A stretch of DNA of 64,000 nucleotides from Thalassobacterium maritimum. Its GTDB lineage: Bacteria > Verrucomicrobiota > Verrucomicrobiia > Opitutales > Coraliomargaritaceae. The DNA lies in contig NZ_JARXHW010000014.1 of NCBI RefSeq assembly GCF_031127805.1, positions 1-64,000 on the forward strand, given 5' to 3'. Below, piece by piece: positions 8,269-15,642 of the stretch (the stretch's first letter is position 1; each line of letters opens with the position of its first letter). A model generated the notes under the pieces. It was not told the origin of the DNA. It made no database searches and saw only the letters and a program-made list of their open reading frames with translations. Both the position numbers and the translations under genes were made by a program.

Positions 8269-9237
8269 TTAGACAGGCTCCTTAACGCGCGTTTCCAACT
8301 GCGTTAACAAAGCCTCAACCGAACGCCGCTCTTCCATCGGGTCCGACATTGATTTACGCAGCGCTAAGCGATGCGAAAATACAGGATGCAACATACGCTG
8401 CACATCTTCCGGCAGCACAAAAGCGCGCCCTTGCGAAAGCGCACAGGCTTGAGCCGCAATCTTAAGCGAAAGCGTGCCACGCGGGCTCACGCCTGAGCGA
8501 AAATCAACCTGCTGACGCGTCGCCGCAGCCAGACGCACGATGTATTCGGCGACCGTATCTTCCACATAGACTCGTCGCGTATATTCCTGCAGCTCCATTA
8601 CTTCAACGCGCGAGACCACTGGCGTCGCTTCAAGGTGATCATAGTGTAAATGCCCACCTTTCAAAATATCCAGTTCGTATTCAAATTCCGGATAGCCCAT
8701 TTCCATCCGCATCAAAAAGCGATCCATCTGACTCTCGGGCAGCGGAAAGGTGCCCTCATAATCGACTGGGTTTTGAGTCGCAATCACCATAAAAGGCGGC
8801 GGCACAGTGTAAGTTTGCCCATCCACCGAAAGTTTCCCCCGTCCCATCACTTCCAATAAACTGGATTGTGTCTTAGGCGTCGTACGGTTAATTTCATCAG
8901 CCAAGACTATGTTGGCAAAGATTGGTCCGCGCTTGAACTGAAAATCTTTCGACTTTTCATCGTAGATAGAGACCCCAATAATATCTGAGGGCAGCATATC
9001 GCTGGTAAACTGTATCCGCGAAAAGGAGCAATCAATCGAACGGGCCAAGCAATAAGCTAAGGTCGTCTTCCCCAGACCAGGTAAATCCTCGATTAGCAAG
9101 TGCCCACCCGCTAATAAACAGATCAATGTGCGATCGACCGCTTCGGTTTTTCCGCGAATGGTGCGTTCAATATTCTTTCGCAACCGATCGACCGTTTCAA
9201 GGGCTCGTGGCGCAGGGATCACTGGGGCATCTGACAT
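8269..9237 (-). CDS. MoxR family AAA+ ATPase
   Basis: This is a 322-residue protein from the ATG at 9235-9237. An in-frame TTG at 9273 would add 12 residues that look unlike the family. AAA+ motifs are Walker A LEDLPGLGKTTLAYCLA, Walker B VLADEINRTTPKTQ, sensor 1 ATQNPVDYEGTFPLPESQMDRF and the lid region GVSPRGTLSLKIAAQA, all typical of the MoxR/RavA class. Such ATPases act as chaperone-like assembly factors, usually with vWA/DUF58 partners, and that partner is the next gene. It is divergent from the response regulator gene at 9381, leaving a shared 143-nt intergenic region. No clear Shine-Dalgarno sequence precedes the ATG. Confidence 0.93.
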   Translation of the reverse strand: MSDAPVIPAPRALETVDRLRKNIERTIRGKTEAVDRTLICLLAGGHLLIEDLPGLGKTTLAYCLARSIDCSFSRIQFTSDMLPSDIIGVSIYDEKSKDFQFKRGPIFANIVLADEINRTTPKTQSSLLEVMGRGKLSVDGQTYTVPPPFMVIATQNPVDYEGTFPLPESQMDRFLMRMEMGYPEFEYELDILKGGHLHYDHLEATPVVSRVEVMELQEYTRRVYVEDTVAEYIVRLAAATRQQVDFRSGVSPRGTLSLKIAAQACALSQGRAFVLPEDVQRMLHPVFSHRLALRKSMSDPMEERRSVEALLTQLETRVKEPV

Positions 9238-9380
9238 AATGTAAAAATTAGGTAATATCCATTTATAAGACAATCTATAGAAAGCATTTCGGGGTCAACC
9301 TCCTTAGTTAACCAACGATCAGCCAAACCAAAATACTCACTAAAAACCCTCGACAGATACACAGGCCCAAAACACAGTTT

Positions 9381-9866
9381 ATGGCAACTTCTTATCCACT
9401 TTATGCGCGCATGAAAACCGTTTATATCATCGAAGACGAGGAAATCTTGCGGGATTTACTTTCCACATTTATCGCGACCACCTATCCCGATCTGGAGCTA
9501 CTTGGCATGACAGGCGATGGTGGTGAGGGCATCGAAAAATGCATCGAACTCGCGCCCGACCTCGTGATCGTCGACATTCAACTGCCCGAAGTCAATGGGC
9601 TCGAAATTCTACACCGGCTTAAGTCCAATTTTCCTAAAATCAAAATACTCATATTTTCCGGTAAAACGACTTATCAGAGCGTTAAGATTGCAGTCAACGG
9701 CAAGGCCGACGGCTTTATTAACAAAATTTCAGGCATCGAAGAGCTAGAGCAAGCAATCAACGCCGTATCCAAGGGCGAGGAATTTTTCAGCCCCGATATC
9801 CGCGACGAAGTGGCTCGCATTCGCGCCGAGCCTCCTGGTCGTTCACGTCCGCCTTTTGCTCGCTGA
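9381..9866 (+). CDS. Response regulator with receiver domain only
   Basis: This is a 161-residue protein. The domain begins at MKTVYIIEDEE, so the ATG at 9411 is an equally good start and the first ten residues may be non-native. The phosphoacceptor Asp is in LVIVDIQLPEVNGLE (residue 65 from the first ATG), with the acidic cluster in EDEE and the conserved Lys in NKISG. The sequence resembles LuxR/NarL-type receivers, but it stops soon after the receiver at a basic, proline-rich tail (RAEPPGRSRPPFAR) with no DNA-binding domain. It may act as a phosphate sink or through protein contacts. No sensor kinase is adjacent. Confidence 0.85.
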   Translation: MATSYPLYARMKTVYIIEDEEILRDLLSTFIATTYPDLELLGMTGDGGEGIEKCIELAPDLVIVDIQLPEVNGLEILHRLKSNFPKIKILIFSGKTTYQSVKIAVNGKADGFINKISGIEELEQAINAVSKGEEFFSPDIRDEVARIRAEPPGRSRPPFAR

Positions 9867-9931
9867 GCCCCCCAAAAAAAACAGCACAAGCACTCAACTA
9901 CCACACACTGCCAGAATGCAGCCTTCACGCC

Positions 9932-9950
9932 TGAATCACGCGTGAATCAC
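9932..9950 (+). promoter_or_regulatory. Direct repeat TGAATCAC, 11-bp spaced, upstream of gsp operon
   Basis: TGAATCAC occurs at 9932-9939 and again at 9943-9950, exactly one helical turn apart, with the palindrome TCACGCGTGA across the junction. Tandem half-sites at 11-bp spacing are the usual layout for OmpR/PhoB-type regulators. The site lies in the 197-nt gap before gspG. The binding protein is unknown. Confidence 0.4.
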
Positions 9951-9978
9951 CATTGCTGCTTGGACTAAAGTTGCATTA

Positions 9979-9996
9979 CAGTCACCTAAGTGTCAC
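9979..9996 (+). promoter_or_regulatory. Weak Pho-box-like site upstream of gspG
   Basis: CAGTCAC-CTAA-GTGTCAC has the 7+4+7 layout of a PhoB box, whose consensus half-site is CTGTCAT; about 10 of 14 half-site bases agree. It ends 67 nt before the gspG ATG. A stronger match lies at 29266-29283 before another gene cluster. Assignment is tentative because the match is moderate. Confidence 0.35.
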
Positions 9997-10063
9997 ATAA
10001 AGCAGTGAAACAATTCTTCCCATCCGACGATCCATTGATAACTTTTGCACGAATTCCCAAGAA

Positions 10064-10513
10064 ATGAAACAATCCAGACTGCTAAAATCCACCCACCGAA
10101 ACAGCGGCTTCAGCTTGCTCGAAATCCTCATTGCGATCGCGCTCGTCGCCCTACTCGCGAGTGTGGCGCTCAACCAGTTGACAGGTATTTTCGGCGACAA
10201 TCAAGAGGAGGCCGCACGACTATTTGTAACCAGCAACTCGGAACTAGCCCTAACCCGCTACCGCTTGGATGTGGGTAACTTCCCCACCACCGAGCAGGGC
10301 CTAAGTGCGCTAATCAAAGCTCCCGCGGACAAAGCACAGCGCTGGAAGGGCCCTTATATTAAACAAGAACCCGTCGACCCATGGGGCCAGCCCTATCAAT
10401 ACCGCTTTCCCGGCAGCCGCAACGTCAGCGGCAGCCGTAGCTATGACATCTGGTCACTCGGTGCAGACGGCGTAGAGAGCGGGGATGATATTGGAAACTG
10501 GAGCAGCCAGTAA
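10064..10513 (+). CDS. gspG: Type II secretion major pseudopilin GspG
   Basis: This is a 149-residue protein. The prepilin signal NSGFSLLEILIAIALVALLA (about residues 14-33) has the Gly^Phe site and mature Glu5. The C-terminal signature of GspG is clear: YRLDVGNFPTTEQGL, WKGPYIKQEPVDPWGQPYQY and YDIWSLGADG, which form the conserved calcium-binding loop region of the pseudopilus major subunit. It builds the periplasmic pseudopilus that pushes exoproteins through the secretin. It is the first gene of the operon, following a 197-nt gap with candidate regulatory repeats. The gspH start lies inside its 3' end. Confidence 0.95.
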   Translation: MKQSRLLKSTHRNSGFSLLEILIAIALVALLASVALNQLTGIFGDNQEEAARLFVTSNSELALTRYRLDVGNFPTTEQGLSALIKAPADKAQRWKGPYIKQEPVDPWGQPYQYRFPGSRNVSGSRSYDIWSLGADGVESGDDIGNWSSQ

Positions 10514-11030
10514 TTCACCCACCAGCCGCCGTATTCCCAAGGGGCACCGCTCGCGAGCAGGCTTCAGTCTGCTTGAGATCATTTTGGTCTTTGCCTTAAT
10601 CGCGCTCGCATCGAGTGTGATTATTGCGAACTTCACCACTTTTCTCAATTTCGACGACCGGATCGATCCCGAGGACACGCTGCGCGCGGCCATCCGCTCC
10701 GCCCGCTTTCAGGCTGCCAGCGAACGCATTCCGGCCAGTCTCAGTTTCGACAAAGAAAGCGGCTCTTTACGAATCAGTAACGGCGAACAATTCCCGCTCA
10801 GTCCCGAATTTAAAAACGGCGATGGTGAAATCCGCTTTTACTTAGTGCCTCCTGCCAAGGGCATGGCCCCCTTTCCGGATGCCAGCCGCAGCCAACTCGA
10901 AACCAAAGAAGTGAGTTTCGCCCCCGACCGTAGCTCCAGCCCCTTCGCTGCCGAAATCGACAGCGGCAGCGGCAGTCCCGAGCGCATCATTTTCGACCCA
11001 TTTTCCAGCTTAGTCAGGAGTCCGAAGTGA
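10485..11030 (+). CDS. gspH: GspH-like minor pseudopilin
   Basis: This is a 181-residue protein whose ATG overlaps the gspG 3' end by 29 nt. The prepilin signal RAGFSLLEIILVFALIALAS (about residues 25-44) has Gly^Phe and Glu5, after a basic leader of about 26 residues. The next part (DTLRAAIRSARFQAASERIP) matches the helix of GspH/FimT proteins that sit at the pseudopilus tip. The rest is a beta-rich globular domain with little recognisable sequence. Assignment rests on position after gspG and on the helix pattern. It overlaps the next gene by 4 nt. Confidence 0.78.
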   Translation: MILETGAASNSPTSRRIPKGHRSRAGFSLLEIILVFALIALASSVIIANFTTFLNFDDRIDPEDTLRAAIRSARFQAASERIPASLSFDKESGSLRISNGEQFPLSPEFKNGDGEIRFYLVPPAKGMAPFPDASRSQLETKEVSFAPDRSSSPFAAEIDSGSGSPERIIFDPFSSLVRSPK

Positions 11031-11662
11031 AAGCCATGAGCGCAAAACGAAGCCTCCCCAAAGTTGGGGTCCCGCCTTTAGCCAGCTGCATAGGAGTCGC
11101 CAAAGAGGCGCGACCGCCAAAAGGCGAAACTCCAAGTCCAGAGCATCGCCCCACTCATTTCCGACTGCCCACTCGCGGCGCAGCCGCGCCCCTCGCGCCC
11201 CACTCGCGCCACAGCCGCGCCGCCTTCACGCTAGTCGAAGTGCTGATCGCGGTCGCCATCTTTGCCATGACGAGCACCGTCTTGATGTCGGCCTTTGTGA
11301 ATGCACTACTCGCCCGGGAGAGCGCAGCCAATTACGATCTGTTCAATGCCGACATTCGCGCCGTGCGCATGCAGCTACTACTCGAGCCCAGCCTCGATGA
11401 CGCCGAAGACGGCGGCGATTACGAAAGCTTCCACTGCGGCGATGCTTCTTGGGAAGCCCAAATCGCTCCCACCAACGTAGTCGATCTATTTCAAGTGCAG
11501 CTCCACATTCGCTTTAGCGATCCCCCCGAAGGCCTGCCCAGCGACTACAGCGAAATGCTCTATTTGCTGCGCCCCACTTGGTCGGAAAGCGACGAGCGCT
11601 CCGACTTACTACAAGACAAACGCGAAGCACTCGAAGACAGCCGTGGAGGATTCAATTTCTGA
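11027..11662 (+). CDS. gspI: GspI-like minor pseudopilin with an unusually long leader
   Basis: This is a 211-residue protein. The prepilin helix AAFTLVEVLIAVAIFAMTS begins only at residue 65, and Ala replaces the usual Gly before Phe. No ATG, GTG or TTG closer to the helix was found in frame, so the leader must be about 66 residues or the true start is unusual. The leader is rich in Pro, Arg and Ala and is encoded partly by a 31-nt tandem duplication at 11168-11221. The part after the helix (LFNADIRAVRMQLLLEPSL) fits a minor pseudopilin. Its stop overlaps the gspJ start by one base (TGATG). Confidence 0.68.
   Translation: MKAMSAKRSLPKVGVPPLASCIGVAKEARPPKGETPSPEHRPTHFRLPTRGAAAPLAPHSRHSRAAFTLVEVLIAVAIFAMTSTVLMSAFVNALLARESAANYDLFNADIRAVRMQLLLEPSLDDAEDGGDYESFHCGDASWEAQIAPTNVVDLFQVQLHIRFSDPPEGLPSDYSEMLYLLRPTWSESDERSDLLQDKREALEDSRGGFNF
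11168..11221 (+). repeat. Two-copy 31-nt tandem duplication in the gspI leader
   Basis: The 23-nt core occurs at 11168-11190 and again at 11199-11221, with two mismatches. It encodes the Arg/Ala/Pro-rich part of the leader just before the prepilin processing site, so copy number changes the leader length without touching the mature protein. Confidence 0.8.
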
Positions 11663-12537
11663 TGCACTCACTGTCGCCACAGTCCACCCACCGCTTGCCC
11701 CAACACAGCAAGCTCCGCGCCAGCACCTCTGCCTTCACGCTGCTCGAAGTGATCCTCGCGGTCACCATCGCCGGCGCCCTATTGGCCGCAGCAGCGACCT
11801 TACTCGTTTCCGTCACCGACGTGTGGATGGAGCGCCAAGACCGCCATTTTTTTGAAGATCATGTCGATGGAGTCGCCGAATTCCTACAAGCGAGCCTGTC
11901 CTCCGCCGGAACAGAAATCGCAATCAACAACGAATCCGGTGACAACTCCACAACGACTGAAGAGACCGATCCTACCGAACAGACTCAGAACCCCACCCCG
12001 GAGGCCACCACGCCCAATAATCAAGACGCGAGCGACAACGACGAAGACAACGAAGAAACAGGCAGCACTGCAAACACAGGCGGCGGGCTGATCAGTGTCG
12101 CCGAAGATCCGATCGACTGGGCCCAGCCACCAGGCTTCGCCGAATATCAAGATCCTCTCTTACACTTCCGACTCAAAGACACCCCCCCGCTACTGATCCA
12201 AACCGACAACGCGCCCATCGTGGGCATAGAGGTCTACCTTTATTTCAAAGACAACGAAGGCCTCAGCTTGCTCTGGTATACCCCACTGCAAGAAGATTCC
12301 GAAGACATCAGCGACCTGCGCCGCACACCGCTCAGCGATCTAATTACCAAGGTCGAATACGTCTACTGGGACGAGAGCTTCGAAAAATGGGAGACCGAAA
12401 CCGAGCCTCAAGAAGGCGATGGCGAAGAACAATTCATCCTCCCCCGCTTCCTAAAACTTACTTTCGAGTACGAAGGTGAAACAAAAGAGCGCAGCATCAC
12501 GATACCCGTCCCTTCAAGGAGTGTATTACTTTTTTAA
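11662..12537 (+). CDS. gspJ: GspJ-like minor pseudopilin
   Basis: This is a 291-residue protein from the ATG at 11662, which shares one base with the gspI stop; an in-frame upstream start would lie deep inside gspI. The prepilin signal SAFTLLEVILAVTIAGALLA (about residues 26-45) again has Ala before Phe. Residues 90-145 are a low-complexity acidic, Thr- and Asn-rich insert (EETDPTEQTQNPTPEATTP is one part), not usual for GspJ. The C-terminal part (LITKVEYVYWDE, FLKLTFEYEG) matches the beta sheet of GspJ-type tip subunits. Position and fold pattern support GspJ. Confidence 0.75.
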   Translation: MHSLSPQSTHRLPQHSKLRASTSAFTLLEVILAVTIAGALLAAAATLLVSVTDVWMERQDRHFFEDHVDGVAEFLQASLSSAGTEIAINNESGDNSTTTEETDPTEQTQNPTPEATTPNNQDASDNDEDNEETGSTANTGGGLISVAEDPIDWAQPPGFAEYQDPLLHFRLKDTPPLLIQTDNAPIVGIEVYLYFKDNEGLSLLWYTPLQEDSEDISDLRRTPLSDLITKVEYVYWDESFEKWETETEPQEGDGEEQFILPRFLKLTFEYEGETKERSITIPVPSRSVLLF

Positions 12538-12539
12538 AA

Positions 12540-13736
12540 ATGGATTTAACCAAGCATCAGCGTAAGGGCTTCACTTATGAAGACCGCAGTCGGGTGGCCC
12601 GCCATGGCCGCACGCCCTTGCCATCTGCCTCCAAGTCCAAAATTCACACTTCGGACCACCAGCGCGGCAGCGTGCTAGTCGCCGTGCTCGCGATCACACT
12701 ACTGCTCTCCTTCATCATCACCCGCTTCATCGACGAAGCGATCGAAGACCTCGAATATCGCGCTATTTTCAACGAGCCAGCCGACGTACGCTCCTTCAGC
12801 TACAGTATGTTGGAAGTCGCGCTAGCCTCCATTCAGGAAGTCGCCCTCATCGACGACGGCAAGCTCTTCGCCCCTGAACAAGGCTGGGCCGATCCGATCG
12901 AGTATGCAGGCATCACTGTGCCCAATGGCTGGCAAGTCGACATCCAGATCCAAGACGAAAGCGGCAAGCTCCCGATCAACACCATGAGTGAAGAAATGCT
13001 CAATCGCATGCTGGAAGAGAGCTTCGACTTTGATTTCGGCACCGCCCGTGAACTGAGCAGCATGCTGCTCGACTGGATCGACGAAAACGATGGCCGCCGA
13101 CTCAACGGGGCAGAGTCGGAAGACTACTTACGACGCGATCCTCCCTACCGCGCAGCCAACGCCCCCTTGCAAAGCCTGGAAGAATTACGATTGATCGAAA
13201 TCTGGGAAGATGAATTTTTCGACGAAGACGGACAGCCCAACGAACTCTTTGCCCAACTCGACAGCATGGTATCCGTGCTACACACAGGAGCCACCAACCT
13301 CAACAGCAGCCCCCAATCCGTGCTGGAACTGCTTGCCCTTCAAGACGGCTACGATGAAGATCATCTCTTCGATGGTCTCGATGACTTGCCCTACCTACAG
13401 CAAGTGCCCGACTCCGCTAACAGCGAGAACAGCGGTGTCGAAGTCAGCCTACTACGCGTCACTGTTAACCTTTGGCGAGGGCAAGTCCCCTTCAGCCTAA
13501 GCGCCCTGGTTGAACCCAATTTCAGCACAGAAGAAGGCGACGCAGGCAGCAGCAGCGCTAGCGTCCCCGGCAGCGATTCCTCCGACGCGCCCAAGACCGG
13601 CGCCACCAGCGAACAGGACGCCATCACATACCCATTCACTATTTTGCAAGTATCCGAATACAGCCAAGGACGCCCAAGTAGTCCACCCGCGCGCTATTCG
13701 GCACTAGACATCGAGGAAGAAAGCGGTTCATTTTGA
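12540..13736 (+). CDS. gspK: Type II secretion pseudopilus tip protein GspK
   Basis: This is a 398-residue protein. After a basic leader of about 40 residues comes RGSVLVAVLAITLLLSFII, a GspK-type helix with Gly^Ser rather than Gly^Phe. GspK hallmarks follow: IQDESGKLPINTMSEE, LLDWIDENDGRRLNGAE and the helix-hairpin region YRAANAPLQSLEELRLI. Later come TNLNSSPQSVLELL and a Ser-rich stretch near residue 345. GspK caps the pseudopilus with GspI and GspJ. It starts 2 nt after gspJ and overlaps the next start. The long leader fits the pattern seen in gspI. Confidence 0.9.
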   Translation: MDLTKHQRKGFTYEDRSRVARHGRTPLPSASKSKIHTSDHQRGSVLVAVLAITLLLSFIITRFIDEAIEDLEYRAIFNEPADVRSFSYSMLEVALASIQEVALIDDGKLFAPEQGWADPIEYAGITVPNGWQVDIQIQDESGKLPINTMSEEMLNRMLEESFDFDFGTARELSSMLLDWIDENDGRRLNGAESEDYLRRDPPYRAANAPLQSLEELRLIEIWEDEFFDEDGQPNELFAQLDSMVSVLHTGATNLNSSPQSVLELLALQDGYDEDHLFDGLDDLPYLQQVPDSANSENSGVEVSLLRVTVNLWRGQVPFSLSALVEPNFSTEEGDAGSSSASVPGSDSSDAPKTGATSEQDAITYPFTILQVSEYSQGRPSSPPARYSALDIEEESGSF

Positions 13737-15082
13737 GCCCGAACACACCAGCCGTGAGCAACCCGACCAACATAGCCCCCGAAAACGAGCCCACTTCACA
13801 GCCAGACGTACTCTTGCTGCCTGCGGAGTATTTCTTCGTCGAAACGGTCGAAGTGCCCCCGGCACTCGCAGCCAATGAGCTCGCCGACTTTGCAGAGCTC
13901 AGCATGGAGGCCATCGCCCCCTTCCCGCTGGAACAATTACGCTGGGGCTTTTTAACTGCTCCCGACGGTCAAAGCCTATTAATCTACGCCGCGGTTAACG
14001 AACGACTCAAGCGCGCTGGCTACAGCGAACTCGAAAACTACACCTGGGTGCTGCCCGACTTCGCCACACTCTACGGCGCTCGTTTTAATAGCGACACCCA
14101 AGTCCGACTCCAAGGCGAGTCCTACGACACTACCTTCCACTGGCCCAGCGGCGAATCCATGCCCGAGCAGATCCGCAGCCTGCCCCCAAGCCTGTCCCCG
14201 GGCGATGCGACACCGGTCACGTCTCCCCCCGACTCCTCCGACAGCCAAACCATTCAGCTACGCGCTTTACCCGTCGAGATCTCTGAAAACGGCCAGCCCA
14301 CTTTTCAATTTGAAACGATCGGGAACGCGCCCAGCAACGGTCACTGGTCTCCACTCACACCCGACGAGCACGTGCTCTGGCAAGCCGACATTCGCCCGGC
14401 CGATTACAAGACGCAAGAACGCAGCGCCCGTCGCACCACCGCACTCATCACCCGCATCTTAGGCTACGCCGCGCTCTTTGCACTTTTCCTCATCTTACTT
14501 GAGGGCCTCTTGTTTGCAGGACAATTTTGGCTCGGCACCCGCCAGGCAAAAATTGACCGCCAAGCCAGCAGTGTGCGCCGGGTCGAAGACACCCAAAGCC
14601 TGATGAACAAGCTGGAGCAGGTCGCACAAAACGAGCTGCGTCCCATCGCCATCCTGCGAGCCGCCAATAATATCCGCACCGCCCTCGGCACCACAGGGAT
14701 CGAATACGACGAAACTATTATTGAAGGTAACAACCGCATCACAATCGAAGGCAAGGCTAACACAATCAATGAGCTCAACGCCTATACCGACGCACTGCGC
14801 AAGTCTGGCACCTTCGAATTGGTCGATCCCCCAAAATCGCTCAAACGCGCAGGACAAACCAAAGTCACCTTCTCCGTTTCCCTGGACTACACGCATCGCG
14901 AGTTTCAACCAGAGCCCGAATCAGAGCCCGAACCAGAGCCTCGCATAGCTCCCACTCCGCCGCGGCCCACAAGTAGCGTTAGCGATGCACCAAGCGTTAG
15001 CGAGCCCCAGCGAATCGGTGCCAAGACGATCCCGCTCCCTAAAACCACGCTGCCAGCCATACAAGCGAAAGGCGACCAGTAA
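13733..15082 (+). CDS. gspL: GspL-like inner-membrane assembly protein
   Basis: This is a 449-residue protein from a TTG that overlaps the gspK stop; the GTG at 13754 is a good alternative. The N-terminal 225 residues look like a degenerate actin-like cytoplasmic domain of the GspL/PilM kind, inferred from position and layout. One membrane helix lies at about residues 243-268 (ILGYAALFALFLILLEGLLF). A periplasmic coiled-coil and ferredoxin-like region follows, as in GspL/PilN. The C terminus is low complexity, with Pro-Glu repeats (EPESEPEPEP) near residue 390. In normal systems GspL recruits the GspE ATPase, which is missing from this locus. Confidence 0.65.
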   Translation: MSPNTPAVSNPTNIAPENEPTSQPDVLLLPAEYFFVETVEVPPALAANELADFAELSMEAIAPFPLEQLRWGFLTAPDGQSLLIYAAVNERLKRAGYSELENYTWVLPDFATLYGARFNSDTQVRLQGESYDTTFHWPSGESMPEQIRSLPPSLSPGDATPVTSPPDSSDSQTIQLRALPVEISENGQPTFQFETIGNAPSNGHWSPLTPDEHVLWQADIRPADYKTQERSARRTTALITRILGYAALFALFLILLEGLLFAGQFWLGTRQAKIDRQASSVRRVEDTQSLMNKLEQVAQNELRPIAILRAANNIRTALGTTGIEYDETIIEGNNRITIEGKANTINELNAYTDALRKSGTFELVDPPKSLKRAGQTKVTFSVSLDYTHREFQPEPESEPEPEPRIAPTPPRPTSSVSDAPSVSEPQRIGAKTIPLPKTTLPAIQAKGDQ

Positions 15083-15642
15083 TGAGTACACTCAAGCAAA
15101 GCACCCGTCGCTTCTATAAGCGCATGAGCCTGCGAGAAAAATTACTCTCGCTCAGTTTCATTTTAGTCATCCTCTTTATCTGGAGCAACAACTGGCTCGG
15201 CCGCATGTCCGATTGGAATGCCCAGCGTAAACTCTCCACCATCGAGCTCACCACCCAACAGGAATGGCTCGATCGCAGCGACTTCTTTGCCGAGGGCCTT
15301 GCGACCGCACTGGAACGTGTCGACCCCTCAAAAACCTACGATGCAGCACAACTCTCTGGGCGCGTCGATAGTCTGACACGCCAGATTGGCCTCTCGGGGC
15401 AGGCCGACATCGACTCCGTCCGCACCCGTGAAGGCGAAATCTTTAACGACCACAACCTGCGCGTGCGCCTCAAAAGCATTTCCATCGCTCAACTGATCCG
15501 GCTCAACGACCTTATCAAGCAAGAGACCCCCTACATCAATTTACAGAATGTCCGTATTCAAAAAAACCAGCGCAACCCCGAGCAACTCGATGTGCGCTAT
15601 GAAATCAACTCTTTCGATCTAAAAGACTCCAACCTGCAATGA
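15082..15642 (+). CDS. gspM: GspM/PilO-like inner-membrane protein
   Basis: This is a 186-residue protein that overlaps the gspL stop by 1 nt. One membrane helix lies near residues 20-40 (EKLLSLSFILVILFIWSNNW), then a coiled coil and a small ferredoxin-like domain (VRLKSISIAQLIRLNDLI, LDVRYEINSF). This is the topology of GspM/PilO, which pairs with GspL/PilN in the inner-membrane platform. Sequence identity to known GspM cannot be judged by eye, so the symbol rests on position and topology. The secretin gene starts 4 nt before its stop. Confidence 0.65.
   Translation: MSTLKQSTRRFYKRMSLREKLLSLSFILVILFIWSNNWLGRMSDWNAQRKLSTIELTTQQEWLDRSDFFAEGLATALERVDPSKTYDAAQLSGRVDSLTRQIGLSGQADIDSVRTREGEIFNDHNLRVRLKSISIAQLIRLNDLIKQETPYINLQNVRIQKNQRNPEQLDVRYEINSFDLKDSNLQ

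Noticed and set aside
14890..14943. Short repeats of GAGCCCGAA type that looked like a repeat array
   Set aside because: They encode the Pro-Glu tract at the gspL C terminus in frame, with no spacer structure; not a CRISPR array.
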